From Alphaproteobacteria bacterium (lineage in GTDB: Bacteria; Pseudomonadota; Alphaproteobacteria; Micavibrionales; Micavibrionaceae): a DNA stretch of 44,857 bases. The translations under genes and the position numbers were made by a program. The stretch lies in the NCBI GenBank assembly GCA_020442475.1, contig JAGRKA010000012.1, forward strand, positions 1 to 44,857. The letters are read 5' to 3'. Positions 25,914 through 34,028 of this stretch are shown piece after piece. The notes below the pieces were generated by a model, which saw only the letters and a list, made by a program, of their open reading frames with translations, was not told where the DNA came from and searched no databases. Numbering within the stretch: the stretch's first letter is position 1; each line of letters opens with the position of its first letter.

Positions 25914-27374
25914 ATGAATTGCAAGCCTCTCTTTCTATTTGTTCTGTTGATCGCCTTTGCCGCTTCTTTAAGTGCGTGCTCAACGAACCCGGCCACGGGC
26001 AAGCAGCAATTCGCAGCGCTGATGTCGCCTTCTCAGGAGGTGCAGGTCGGCGCGTCCGAGCATCAGAAGATCGTCAAGCAGTTCGGTCTGTATGAGGACG
26101 CGGTCCTGCAGGACTACGTGAACAGGGTCGGGCGGTCCGTCACGGTGGATACGGAACGGCCGGACGTTCAGTATAAGTTTTTCATTTTGGACAGCCCCAT
26201 CGTGAATGCCTTTGCCCTGCCGGGCGGCTATATCTATGTTTCGCGCGGGCTTTTGGCGCTGGCTGACAACGAGGCAGAGCTGGCCGCTGTTCTTGCGCAT
26301 GAAACCGGGCACGTCACGGGACGGCACTCGGCGGAGCGCTATTCGCGCGGGGTCGTTACGTCTTTGGGCGCGGCAGTGCTGGCGGCGGCTGTGGATAGCG
26401 ACGGCTTGACGCAGGCGCTTGGGGTCGGCTCCAACCTTTATCTCAGTTCCTATTCGCGGGGGCAGGAAAATGAAGCCGATACGCTGGGGCTGCGTTATAT
26501 GACACGCGCAGGTTATGACGCGACACAGATGGCGGCATTCCTCGATTCTCTGCGGGCGCAGACCGAGCTGGATTCACGCCTTGCAGGGAATGGCGGCGCT
26601 TCGGGGTTGAGCTATTTCTCAACGCACCCGGCGACGGCTGACCGTGTGGCCAAAACACGGGGAGAAGCGGCGGGCTACCCTTCAGGGGGACGTATCAGCC
26701 GCGATCCGCATTTAAGCGCGGTAGACGGGATGATTTACGGAGACAGCGCAAGGCAGGGTTTTGTCCGGGGGCGAAGCTTCTATCATCCGGCGATTGGTTT
26801 TGGCTTTGACGCACCGGAAGGCTTTACGCTGGTGAACCAGCCCGAGCAAGTCATTGCGACCTCGCAGCAGAGCGGGAGTGCGATCTTGTTCGATATGGTC
26901 GGTAGCGGCGGTATGTCTGACCCATCGGCGTTTCTGACGCAAAAATGGCTGAATGGAAAGACTGTTGCCGGACCGGTCGAACGGATTGATATTAACGGGA
27001 TGCAGGCAGCCGCAACCTCTATGCCGGGGCAGTTGAATGGTCGTCCGATGACGATTCAACTGATCGCGATTGCATGGGATGCGCAGACCATCGCCCGGTT
27101 CCAGATCGCTATTCCACAGGGTGCGCCGGCGGCGCTGGTCGATAGCCTTAAACGGGCGACATACAGTTTCCGGCGCCTGAGCGCGGCGGAGCGTGGGGCG
27201 ATTAAGCCGTATCATGTGCAGATCGTTACGGCCCGCAGCGGCGATACGCCGTCCTCTCTGGCAGCCCGTCAGGCCTTTGATCGTTCCAGCGAGGATCGTT
27301 TCCGGGTATTGAACGGGCTACGGGGCGGCGAAGGCGTACAGGCCGGAACACGTTATAAGATTATTGTGGAGTAG
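25914..27374 (+). CDS. M48 family metalloprotease lipoprotein (BepA/YfgC-like)
   Basis: Encodes 486 residues from ATG 25914 (GGAG eight bases upstream). It has a lipoprotein signal peptide with lipobox LSAC (Cys22), so it should be anchored in the periplasm. The zinc motif HETGH is at 129-133 with a downstream ENEAD glutamate near 182. The peptidase core includes NAFALPGGYIYVSRGLL. A C-terminal region ending ERFRVLNGL-like, here DRFRVLNGLRGGEGVQ, resembles the LysM-like ending of alphaproteobacterial relatives. Such proteins act in outer-membrane protein quality control. An alternative ATG is at 25899. Confidence 0.93.
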   Translation: MNCKPLFLFVLLIAFAASLSACSTNPATGKQQFAALMSPSQEVQVGASEHQKIVKQFGLYEDAVLQDYVNRVGRSVTVDTERPDVQYKFFILDSPIVNAFALPGGYIYVSRGLLALADNEAELAAVLAHETGHVTGRHSAERYSRGVVTSLGAAVLAAAVDSDGLTQALGVGSNLYLSSYSRGQENEADTLGLRYMTRAGYDATQMAAFLDSLRAQTELDSRLAGNGGASGLSYFSTHPATADRVAKTRGEAAGYPSGGRISRDPHLSAVDGMIYGDSARQGFVRGRSFYHPAIGFGFDAPEGFTLVNQPEQVIATSQQSGSAILFDMVGSGGMSDPSAFLTQKWLNGKTVAGPVERIDINGMQAAATSMPGQLNGRPMTIQLIAIAWDAQTIARFQIAIPQGAPAALVDSLKRATYSFRRLSAAERGAIKPYHVQIVTARSGDTPSSLAARQAFDRSSEDRFRVLNGLRGGEGVQAGTRYKIIVE

Positions 27375-27629
27375 GGCCTTTACAAAGTCACAGGCGTTTC
27401 AAAGTGTGTATAAATATAATCATTCCGGTTAAGAAACGCGCGCCCTTACCCCCAAGGGCATAACGGGTAGGATTCTGCATTCCAGGCACCCGTTTCGATT
27501 CCCAACCAAAAAAATACTAAAGAAGTCCGTCTTTTTATTGTTTTAAAACAAACACTTAAAACAAAAAATTTGACGCCCTCTCCCCGGCCTGTGGTACACT
27601 TCGAACATAATAAAAAACATCGCAGCAAA

Positions 27630-28355
27630 ATGGGTTTCGCGTTGAAGTATAAAGATACGGATATGCAAGGCTCTTTCGAAGCGTGGGGTACCGGATTCCA
27701 CTATAATTATGATTCAAAGCTGAATCTGCTGGGTATCGCACGCCTGAAAAGACAAAGAGTCCTCGCACAGCTACGCTTTGACACCAGATTGTCGGAGGCC
27801 TCTTTCTCCTACGTTCAATCTCTGGACAAGGCCAACCAGATCAAGGCCCTGACCTATAGCGGCAACAGAACGACCGACCTTTCAAAAACGCTCGACCGGA
27901 CAAAATTACCAGCCATCCTCCAAATCGCAGCGCACTTGTCCCGCTATGCGTTCGACCTGCAAAGCGGTGACTTTGAGCATTTCTCTGAAAAATTCCAGAA
28001 AGAATTCGGCCTCAGGGAATTTGAAATCCGTGCCCTGCCCTCCGGCAGAAACAGCGGCCACCTTTTTACGGCCCTGCTGACCACGCAGCACAACAATACG
28101 ACATCGACCAGAGCCTCAAGTCTACCGGCCTTAATGGAGCGCCTCTCTCACACGATCGTACGCGACCTGATTACCATGGAATTCGGTGAACAGTTCCGCG
28201 ACTCCGCGCAAAGGCTCCTGACGGCCTCAACACGTACACGCGCTATCGGTTTGATCCTTGATGAAAATTTTGTTCCAAAGACCCAAATCAGTGTCCGCCA
28301 TACGCCTGAAACGCGAGAAGACAGCCCTTTTCCATCTTCCATAAGAAAAAGTTGA
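27630..28355 (+). CDS. Hypothetical protein upstream of carD
   Basis: Encodes 241 residues from the ATG at 27630 (MGFALKYKDTDMQG); the frame is open back to a TTG at 27570. The TTGACG there looks more like a -35 box, with TACACT 19 bases on, so the shorter form is preferred with modest certainty. The N-terminal ~90 residues are strand-rich and the rest helical (ILQIAAHLSRYAFDLQSG, ALMERLSHTIVRDLI). No signal peptide, membrane segment or known family. It is 185 nt upstream of carD in the same direction. Confidence 0.6.
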   Translation: MGFALKYKDTDMQGSFEAWGTGFHYNYDSKLNLLGIARLKRQRVLAQLRFDTRLSEASFSYVQSLDKANQIKALTYSGNRTTDLSKTLDRTKLPAILQIAAHLSRYAFDLQSGDFEHFSEKFQKEFGLREFEIRALPSGRNSGHLFTALLTTQHNNTTSTRASSLPALMERLSHTIVRDLITMEFGEQFRDSAQRLLTASTRTRAIGLILDENFVPKTQISVRHTPETREDSPFPSSIRKS

Positions 28356-28540
28356 AATTTTACGCATTTTTTGATATATTCCCCCCTCACATGAGGTAGA
28401 AAGGACGGTTTGAAACTCAGGATTGTCAAAAAAGCAGGCAATCATGACGCTCGTTTCCGCACCTTGTTAATCTGCCGTTGACAGCTCGCTCTTATCCGAC
28501 CCCGGCCGGGCAAGAGCCAAAAACAAAAAGGTGAAAGCAT

Positions 28541-29095
28541 ATGGCCAATAACGATAATTTCGACTTCACACAAGGAACGTACGTTGTTTATCCCGCACAT
28601 GGCGTTGGACAAATCGAAGGCGTGGAAACGCAAACGATCGCCGGAATGGAAGTACGGCTGTACGCCATTTCCTTTGAAAAAGAGCGTATGCGCCTGAAAA
28701 TTCCTGTGATGAAGGCGAAAGCCGCGGGCCTTCGCGAGCTAAGTTCTGCCGACCGTCTGGATGATGCCATCAAGACGCTCAAGGGCCGCGCGCGTATCCG
28801 CCGGACCATGTGGAGCCGCCGGGCACAGGAATACGAAACTAAAATCAATTCCGGCGACCCGGTCGCCATCGCAGAAGTCCTGCGCGACCTGAAGCGGAGC
28901 AACGACGACAGCGAGCAATCTTACAGCGAGCGTCAAATCTACCAGTCCGCGCTGGAGCGTCTGGCCCGCGAAGTTGCCGCTGTGGAATCCATCAGCGAAA
29001 TCAAAGCAACAGAGCAGCTTGAAGACATTCTGGGCACGAATAAAGCGCCTGCACAGGTTGCAAGCGATAACAGCGGCAAGAAAGAAGCCGCATAA
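28541..29095 (+). CDS. carD: CarD family transcriptional regulator
   Basis: A 184-residue RNA-polymerase-binding regulator. The N-terminal Tudor-like RNAP-interaction domain shows GTYVVYPAHGVGQIEGVE and YAISFEKERMRLKIPV, and the C-terminal helical DNA-contacting domain shows RARIRRTMWSRRAQEYETKI and YSERQIYQSALERLAREVA. CarD proteins stabilise open promoter complexes, notably at rRNA promoters. AAGGTGA seven bases before ATG supports the start. A rho-independent terminator follows at 29138-29181, and rpoH lies about 1.1 kb downstream. Confidence 0.96.
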   Translation: MANNDNFDFTQGTYVVYPAHGVGQIEGVETQTIAGMEVRLYAISFEKERMRLKIPVMKAKAAGLRELSSADRLDDAIKTLKGRARIRRTMWSRRAQEYETKINSGDPVAIAEVLRDLKRSNDDSEQSYSERQIYQSALERLAREVAAVESISEIKATEQLEDILGTNKAPAQVASDNSGKKEAA

Positions 29096-29137
29096 CCGGT
29101 TAACCCGCACACGGGAAAAGCCGTATATTTTTAAGAA

Positions 29138-29181
29138 ACAGGCGTTTTACGGAAGCCTCTTCCTGTACGCCTGTTTTTTTT
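29138..29181 (+). terminator. Rho-independent terminator after carD
   Basis: An 8-bp stem, ACAGGCGT (29138-29145) with ACGCCTGT (29167-29174), has a 21-nt loop and is followed by a run of T residues to 29181. It lies 43 nt downstream of the carD stop and should end the carD transcript before the phosphatase-like gene. Confidence 0.75.
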
Positions 29182-29251
29182 ATACACTTAAAGAATCTCA
29201 GGGGGATTCTCCCCGTTTCGCTTTTCCTTTCCGGTTTCGCCGATACGTACA

Positions 29252-30076
29252 GTGTGCTGCATTTCGAAACATAGTCGCCGCTTCGCCGGCCTTGGTACAC
29301 CCAAAAGAATTTGGGCTATTCCGGCTGTTCACGGCCATCTGGACTCCCTGACGGATTTGCACGACCGCCTCTTGCCTCATATAGAGCCGGGAGACAGGCT
29401 GATTTATCTCGGTAACTATACCGGCTACGGAGAGCATGCGGCAGACTGTATCGAGGAGCTTCTGACGTTCCGGCGCATGGTCCTGTCGCTTCCCGGCATG
29501 CTGGCCAGTGATCTCATCTATTTACGGGGCGCGCAGGAGGAAATGTGGCAAAGACTTCTTCAACTCCAATTCACGCCCAATCCGCTTGATGCGCTGCTCT
29601 GGATGCTGGGCAACGGCCTCTCCGCAACGCTCTACAGCTATGGCCTCTCCCCCCATGACGGGATTGAATCCTGCCGTGGGGGCGTCATGGGCGTTACGAA
29701 ATGGACCAATACGATCCGCGCGGCCATGCGCGCCAGAGCCGGGCACGAGACGCTTTTTACCCATATGCGCCGGGCTGCTTACACCTCTCCGGAGCACGCA
29801 GCCTTCCCGATGCTGTTCGTCCCTGCCGGGCTGGACGCGCAAAGGCCGCTCCCCGAACAGGGCGACGATCTGTGGTGGAACGGTGAGGCTTTCAACTCGA
29901 TTGATGCCGCCTACGCTCCGTTCCAGAAAGTTATTCGTGGCTACGACCCGGCCCATAGGGGCGTTCACATGAACTGTGTCACCGCGACAATCGACGCAGG
30001 CTGCGGCTTTGGCGGCCCCCTCCTGTGCACGGGCTTTAACCCGGATGGCTCCGTCGCAGCGATACTGGAAGCCTGA
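29252..30076 (+). CDS. Degenerate PPP-type metallophosphoesterase
   Basis: A 274-residue protein whose layout matches serine/threonine PPP phosphatases but whose metal ligands are altered. GDxHG is PAVHGH (24-29), GDxxDRG is GNYTGYG (54-60), and GNHE is GAQEE (93-97). Towards the C-terminus it keeps DAGCGFGGPLLCTGF, as in diguanosine-tetraphosphatase-like members. Loss of the Asp and Asn ligands suggests a non-catalytic or altered enzyme. It starts at GTG 29252 with no visible ribosome site, so the start is uncertain. It lies between carD and rpoH. Confidence 0.75.
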   Translation: MCCISKHSRRFAGLGTPKRIWAIPAVHGHLDSLTDLHDRLLPHIEPGDRLIYLGNYTGYGEHAADCIEELLTFRRMVLSLPGMLASDLIYLRGAQEEMWQRLLQLQFTPNPLDALLWMLGNGLSATLYSYGLSPHDGIESCRGGVMGVTKWTNTIRAAMRARAGHETLFTHMRRAAYTSPEHAAFPMLFVPAGLDAQRPLPEQGDDLWWNGEAFNSIDAAYAPFQKVIRGYDPAHRGVHMNCVTATIDAGCGFGGPLLCTGFNPDGSVAAILEA

Positions 30077-30174
30077 CGACGTACACCTCGAACACACGCT
30101 GATCGCTGCCTGTAACTTTTTACATCCGCATAACGAATAAAACAGCAGACAAGGTACGGGGAGCCCAAAAAGAG

Positions 30175-30207
30175 TTGTATTTTTACAAAAAAGGACTATT
30201 CTAGTCC
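30175..30207 (+). promoter_or_regulatory. Candidate rpoH promoter with overlapping palindrome
   Basis: TTGTAT (30175-30180) and TATTCT (30197-30202) are 16 nt apart and resemble -35/-10 boxes. The -10 lies inside a palindrome GGACTATTCTAGTCC (30193-30207) with 6-bp arms, a possible operator. The rpoH start is 22 nt further on. This is pattern matching only. Confidence 0.35.
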
Positions 30208-30228
30208 CAATTCATTCAGGAGGCACCT

Positions 30229-31113
30229 ATGGCTCATATAGACGACCCACAGACCCAGCAAGCCAACAAGGCTTATATCCGCCAATCCATGGACGCACCC
30301 CTGCTTGAAAAAGAAATGGAGCAAGATCTGGCGCGCCGCTGGAAAGACCATGGCGATGAAAAAGCCCTCCATAGGCTAATCGAGGCCCATATGCGTCTGG
30401 CCGTCTCCACTGCGACTCGCTTCCGGAATTACGGCCTACCGATGGGTGACCTAATTCAAGAGGGCAATATCGGCCTGATGCAGGCTGCCGAACGCTTTGA
30501 TCCGGACCGCGATATCCGCTTTTCGACCTATGCCTCGTGGTGGATCCGCGCAGCGATACAGGATTACGTTTTAAGAAACTGGTCGATCGTACGCACCGGT
30601 ACAACCTCGGCACAGAAATCGCTCTTCTTCAATCTGCGTCGCCTGCGGGCTAAAATCGAAAATCGTAGGGAACGCGAAGGGCTGGATGATGAGGACCGGC
30701 AGGAAATCGCACAAACCCTGAAGGTGAGACCGCAGGATGTCGAGGCGATGGAAGGCCGCATGGCCGCATCCGATAAATCTCTCGATGCCCCTTTGACGGA
30801 TGAAAGTGAAAGCAGTTGGCAGGATATGCTGGCCGATGAAGCGCCGTCACCGGAAGAAATCGTCGTGGGTATGAAAGATTCCCAATCGCGCTCGAAATGG
30901 CTTCATGATGCGCTGAGCGCGCTGCCGGACCGTGAGCAAACGATTATCCGCCAACGCCATCTGGACCACGAAACTGTCACGCTCGAAGAGCTGGGCAAAA
31001 GCCTTGGCATCAGCAAAGAGCGCGTCCGGCAACTGGAACAGCGTGCGATGGAGCGCATGAAAGCCTCTCTCGTTAACCGTACGGATGATGCGGGCGCGTT
31101 CTTCGCCGAGTAA
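30229..31113 (+). CDS. rpoH: RNA polymerase heat-shock sigma factor RpoH (sigma-32)
   Basis: A 294-residue group 3 sigma factor. Region 2 shows AHMRLAVSTATRFRNYGLP, DLIQEGNIGLMQAAERFDP and FSTYASWWIRAAIQDYVLRN. The RpoH-specific box is QKSLFFNLRRLRAK. Region 4 shows LPDREQTIIRQRHL and a helix-turn-helix LGISKERVRQLEQRA. It directs transcription of chaperone and protease genes, which may include clpX nearby. An AGGAGG site five bases before the ATG is optimal. A candidate promoter with palindrome lies just upstream. Confidence 0.97.
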   Translation: MAHIDDPQTQQANKAYIRQSMDAPLLEKEMEQDLARRWKDHGDEKALHRLIEAHMRLAVSTATRFRNYGLPMGDLIQEGNIGLMQAAERFDPDRDIRFSTYASWWIRAAIQDYVLRNWSIVRTGTTSAQKSLFFNLRRLRAKIENRREREGLDDEDRQEIAQTLKVRPQDVEAMEGRMAASDKSLDAPLTDESESSWQDMLADEAPSPEEIVVGMKDSQSRSKWLHDALSALPDREQTIIRQRHLDHETVTLEELGKSLGISKERVRQLEQRAMERMKASLVNRTDDAGAFFAE

Positions 31114-31475
31114 GTGGTAAAAGTCCCTTCAGTTAAGAAGCACACATATTTCTAAAACGCTGTCCTGCCAGTGCTTTTGCGGCCATGACCTTGCGGGCTT
31201 ACCGGGGATATCTATAGCCTAACCATTTTAAAATGATTGTGCTTCCCCCGCGAAAGCGGGGGCCTTAAGTATATGATTTCAAAAGATCCCCGCGTGCGCA
31301 GGGATTTAAGCGATGCCGCGCATCACTTCCGGGATGATGAGAATTGAATCATTTTATAGGGGATCGGCTATAGAATCTTGTTTTACAGTGGAGGGCTTAA
31401 AATTTCCAGAAAAATATTGACATAATATTTGTTTTGGCTTTATAAACTTTTTTCAATCTGGGAAGGAAGCAAGCC
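31114..31475. other. Gene-free 362-nt gap with repeat remnants
   Basis: I see no gene here. From about 31128 the sequence is a degenerate copy of the repeat at 24722 (TTAAGAA, ACATATTTCTAAAACG, then GTGCTTTTGCGG). At 31246-31263 CCCCCGC-GAAA-GCGGGGG forms a tight 7-bp hairpin with a GAAA tetraloop but no U-tract. A second CCCCGCG word follows near 31290. The promoter and AGGAAG-type ribosome site of the next gene are at the right end. Confidence 0.55.
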
Positions 31476-32096
31476 ATGAACGGCCCTCAATGGGAAAAGG
31501 ACAGATTTATCACGCTGGAAGGCTATAATATCAGAAGCGACGGGAGCGTTGATGGGCCGTTGACTCAAATGTTTAATGACCCTTCTGTGCAGACTTGGGC
31601 GGGTGTGTCCGCTCTAAATCTTTTAATTACTCAAGATTTATTTGAGGCCATCGGAGGGGGGGGGCTGCTGACATTCAACAAATTTGTAGACCGGAAAAAA
31701 CTGTCTCAATATTTTGGAGAAACTGCCCTTGGCGTAAAATGTATTGATACACGCCCTGACAATACCATGTGTTCAAACTTTGAAAAATATGAGTTAGCCG
31801 TCGATTGTATGAAGAGCTACCATAGCTCGTTGGTCCGCTCTCAAGCCGCTACGTTAGCGTTGATGACAGGGGCGTTTTCCCTTCTTTCTCCACACGCTGC
31901 GCTTGATATTTTTGCCGGACAATCAACAATTCTTTCGGGCTGTTTAGTTAGTAATATAAGCGGGCATAAACGTTTTAAAAATATAGAAGATGACGTGTGG
32001 CGGATCGTAGATTGGCCGGAGCCGAAAAAAGCGGAAGAGAAAGAGCCGCTCTTGTCAGAGCAGCTTGCTTTGGTTCCAGCGCCTATCCGGGAATAA
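31476..32096 (+). CDS. Unknown protein with a nine-G tract in its coding sequence
   Basis: A 206-residue product without a recognisable family. It has moderately hydrophobic stretches near residues 43-53 and 125-150, and six cysteines. GGGAAGGAAG precedes the ATG, a good ribosome site. A run of nine G at 31656-31664 encodes glycines near residues 60-63; a slip of one base there would truncate the protein soon after, so expression could be phase-variable. The gene is A+T-rich apart from that tract. It converges on the LD-carboxypeptidase gene with an 11-nt gap. Confidence 0.6.
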   Translation: MNGPQWEKDRFITLEGYNIRSDGSVDGPLTQMFNDPSVQTWAGVSALNLLITQDLFEAIGGGGLLTFNKFVDRKKLSQYFGETALGVKCIDTRPDNTMCSNFEKYELAVDCMKSYHSSLVRSQAATLALMTGAFSLLSPHAALDIFAGQSTILSGCLVSNISGHKRFKNIEDDVWRIVDWPEPKKAEEKEPLLSEQLALVPAPIRE

Positions 32097-32107
32097 TGAT
32101 CCTGCTT

Positions 32108-32992
32108 CTACAAAATCTCCAGGGATTTCTTGTCCGTATCTAAAGCTGCGCGCATGCCGATAGGCAGGGGCAGGAGGTTTTCGCCATGGCCGAACGGCGC
32201 GCCGGTCAGGATGGGGATATTCAGCCCGTCCGTATGTTCCCGGATGATCTCCTCCAGCGTGAAACCGAAGGGTCGGGCGCTGTCTTGCAAATCCGTGAAC
32301 TCTCCGGTGATCAGGCCTGAAACTCTCCCCAGAATGCCGCTGCGTCTGAGGTGCAGGAGCATACGGTCGATCCGGCTTAGCTCTTCGTTGCAGTCTTCGA
32401 GGAAGAGGATTGCGCCTGCGCAAATATCGCCGGGCAGCGTCTGTGGTAAATATTGGAACAGGCTCAGATTGCCGCCGACCAGCACCCCTTCCGCACGACC
32501 CGGATTGAGAGTTTGGGCGCCCTTTAGCTCATAGCGGGGTTTGTGCCCTTCCAACAGGGCTAGCGTGTCCTCAAAATGGCGGTGGCTGTGCAGGCGCTTA
32601 AAAACAGGGCCATGGATCGCGGGCTGGCCCGTATGGGCGTAAATCCCGTTCAGCAGCGCGGTTACGTCGCTAAAACCAATCAAGGGCTTTGGGTTTTCGT
32701 GGACGAGGTCGAAATCAAGGGAGTCCAGAATATGCAGTGCCCTGTTCCCACCTCCGGCGGCCCAGATGGCACGAATAGTGTCATCGGCCCAAAGTGCGTG
32801 AAGCGCTTCCAGCTTTTCCTCATGCGCTCCCGCGGACTGGTTGTGCCGCGCAAAGGTTTGCGGATGGATAAAAACGCGATATCCGCGCTCTTCCAACCGT
32901 TTGGCGGAGCGTTCGATATCGGCTTTCTCAACATGGCTGGACGGCGCCATAACGCCGACCGTATCGCCGTTTTTAAGGGGCGGTAAGATCAT
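32108..32992 (-). CDS. LD-carboxypeptidase (peptidase S66, LdcA-like)
   Basis: A 294-residue cytoplasmic enzyme of murein recycling, expected to remove the terminal D-Ala from tetrapeptides. The N-terminal domain has LKNGDTVGVMAPSS. The nucleophile Ser108 is in PLIGFSDVTALLN, the Glu is in ILFLEDCNEELSRIDRML, and the His is in GAPFGHGENLLPLPIG, so the Ser-Glu-His triad is complete. The usual GGYG turn before the nucleophile is GGGN here. Length is typical. No murein-recycling partners are adjacent. Confidence 0.92.
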   Translation of the reverse strand: MILPPLKNGDTVGVMAPSSHVEKADIERSAKRLEERGYRVFIHPQTFARHNQSAGAHEEKLEALHALWADDTIRAIWAAGGGNRALHILDSLDFDLVHENPKPLIGFSDVTALLNGIYAHTGQPAIHGPVFKRLHSHRHFEDTLALLEGHKPRYELKGAQTLNPGRAEGVLVGGNLSLFQYLPQTLPGDICAGAILFLEDCNEELSRIDRMLLHLRRSGILGRVSGLITGEFTDLQDSARPFGFTLEEIIREHTDGLNIPILTGAPFGHGENLLPLPIGMRAALDTDKKSLEIL

Positions 32993-33036
32993 AACGCAGG
33001 ATAAAGGAACAGAGGTAAAATGAAAAGAGAGGGCTG

Positions 33037-33751
33037 TCAGATCCCGGGGACAAGATCATAGGATTTCATGATGCCGAGCTTTTCTACGGAAACGGAGGAA
33101 AGAGCTCCCTTTGTACATTGTTTTTCGTAATATCGGAGATTTTCCTGTAGTTCAAGTGCTTCTGCTGCGGTTAGTGGGCCTTGACGCTGATAGAGTGCGA
33201 TTGTCCGGTCGATCCGTTCGCCGGAGCGTGTATGCCCTTTGCCTTTTTTGCTTGGAAAAAACCGATTTCATTCAGAGCATCAATTTGCTTTTGGTCTAAA
33301 TGTCCTTTCTGCGCCGTTTTCAGGGTGCTACTTCGCCAATTTTGTATCTCTTTTGGAAAATCTGTAAAACGGGTTCCCAGAGATCCGTTTTTCTTAAAAT
33401 CTTCTTTTACCCACTCATAACGCTCCCACCATAGCGAAGAGCCCCCATGTGTTCCCCAAGAGGATGAGAGGACATTGATAGTATCGCCGGGTGCTGTAGA
33501 TCGAAAACGGACTCTTATCTGTGACATGGTTTTGTTTACATAGATGTATTGTGCGGTTGTGTCGATATATTTTTTATCCGGGTGAAATCCATAGCATAAA
33601 TATAATCTTTGAACCATTTGCCTGAGCCAATGGCGCTTATATCGCGCCAGTATAAAAAAAGCTGGTAGTTCCCGATGTTTTGTGTTATGTAAATTTTATG
33701 TTTGAGATTTCCAACACAATTTTGCTCAATAAGTGGCGCTATGCAACGCAT
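33037..33751 (-). pseudogene. Unknown gene broken by two apparent frameshifts
   Basis: Three consecutive minus-strand frames read as one protein if single bases are restored. Frame 1 runs from 33751 to about 33597 (IYITQNIGNYQLFLYW ... WFKDYIYAMD). Frame 2 runs to about 33247 (FHPDKKYIDTTAQYIYVN, RVRFRSTAPGDTINVLS, WGTHGGSSLWWERYEWV, then QIDALNEIGFFQAKK). Frame 3 runs to the stop at 33037 (GHTRSGERIDRTIALYQRQ, LTAAEALELQENLRYYE). The breaks lie at a TTT and at a six-A run. The whole would be about 237 residues, with no family I recognise. It could be decay or base-calling error. The middle frame alone (33171-33617) is 148 codons. Confidence 0.6.
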
Positions 33752-33809
33752 AGGTGAGGGCCTTGGGACGGTCGGCCCTCAGTCGGGCGCTATTAAAACC
33801 TCTATTTTT

Positions 33810-33965
33810 TCATACCCACGGAAAACAAGCCAAGACGGGACAGCCTCCCTGTTTCATCCGGATGGTAACAGTATCATCGCCCACGTCACAATATGTGGTG
33901 GTACACTTGAGCACCGGACCACATCAGAGATTTGGGAGAAAGGTCAACTGGCAGTCGCCGGCCAT
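33810..33965 (-). other. Short cysteine-rich ORF with in-frame TGA (uncertain)
   Basis: From the ATG at 33965, with AGGGA eight bases upstream, 51 codons run to a TGA at 33810. A TGA interrupts at codon 14 (33924-33926) and is followed directly by a Cys codon. The part after it reads CGPVLKCTTTYCDVGDD ... MKQGGCPVLACFPWV, six of the seven or so cysteines in the frame. The remainder of 33752-34028 has a GAGGGCC/GGCCCTC hairpin (33758-33780) and no other gene. Likely a remnant; selenocysteine is conceivable but unsupported. Confidence 0.25.
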
Positions 33966-34028
33966 ATACCGTGTCCCTAGGATGTATTGTTAGGAGAAAA
34001 TTCTAACTAACAGGCTCATACCGCCATC

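Noticed and set aside
27429..27508. tRNA-like string (GGATTCTGCATTCC then TTTCGATTCCC)
   Set aside because: The arms do not form proper anticodon or T stems and there is no D-arm, so no tRNA is called.
33702..33980. 92-codon plus-strand frame beside the broken gene
   Set aside because: No ribosome site or recognisable family. The minus strand of the same region has a slightly better coding signal, and neither is convincing.
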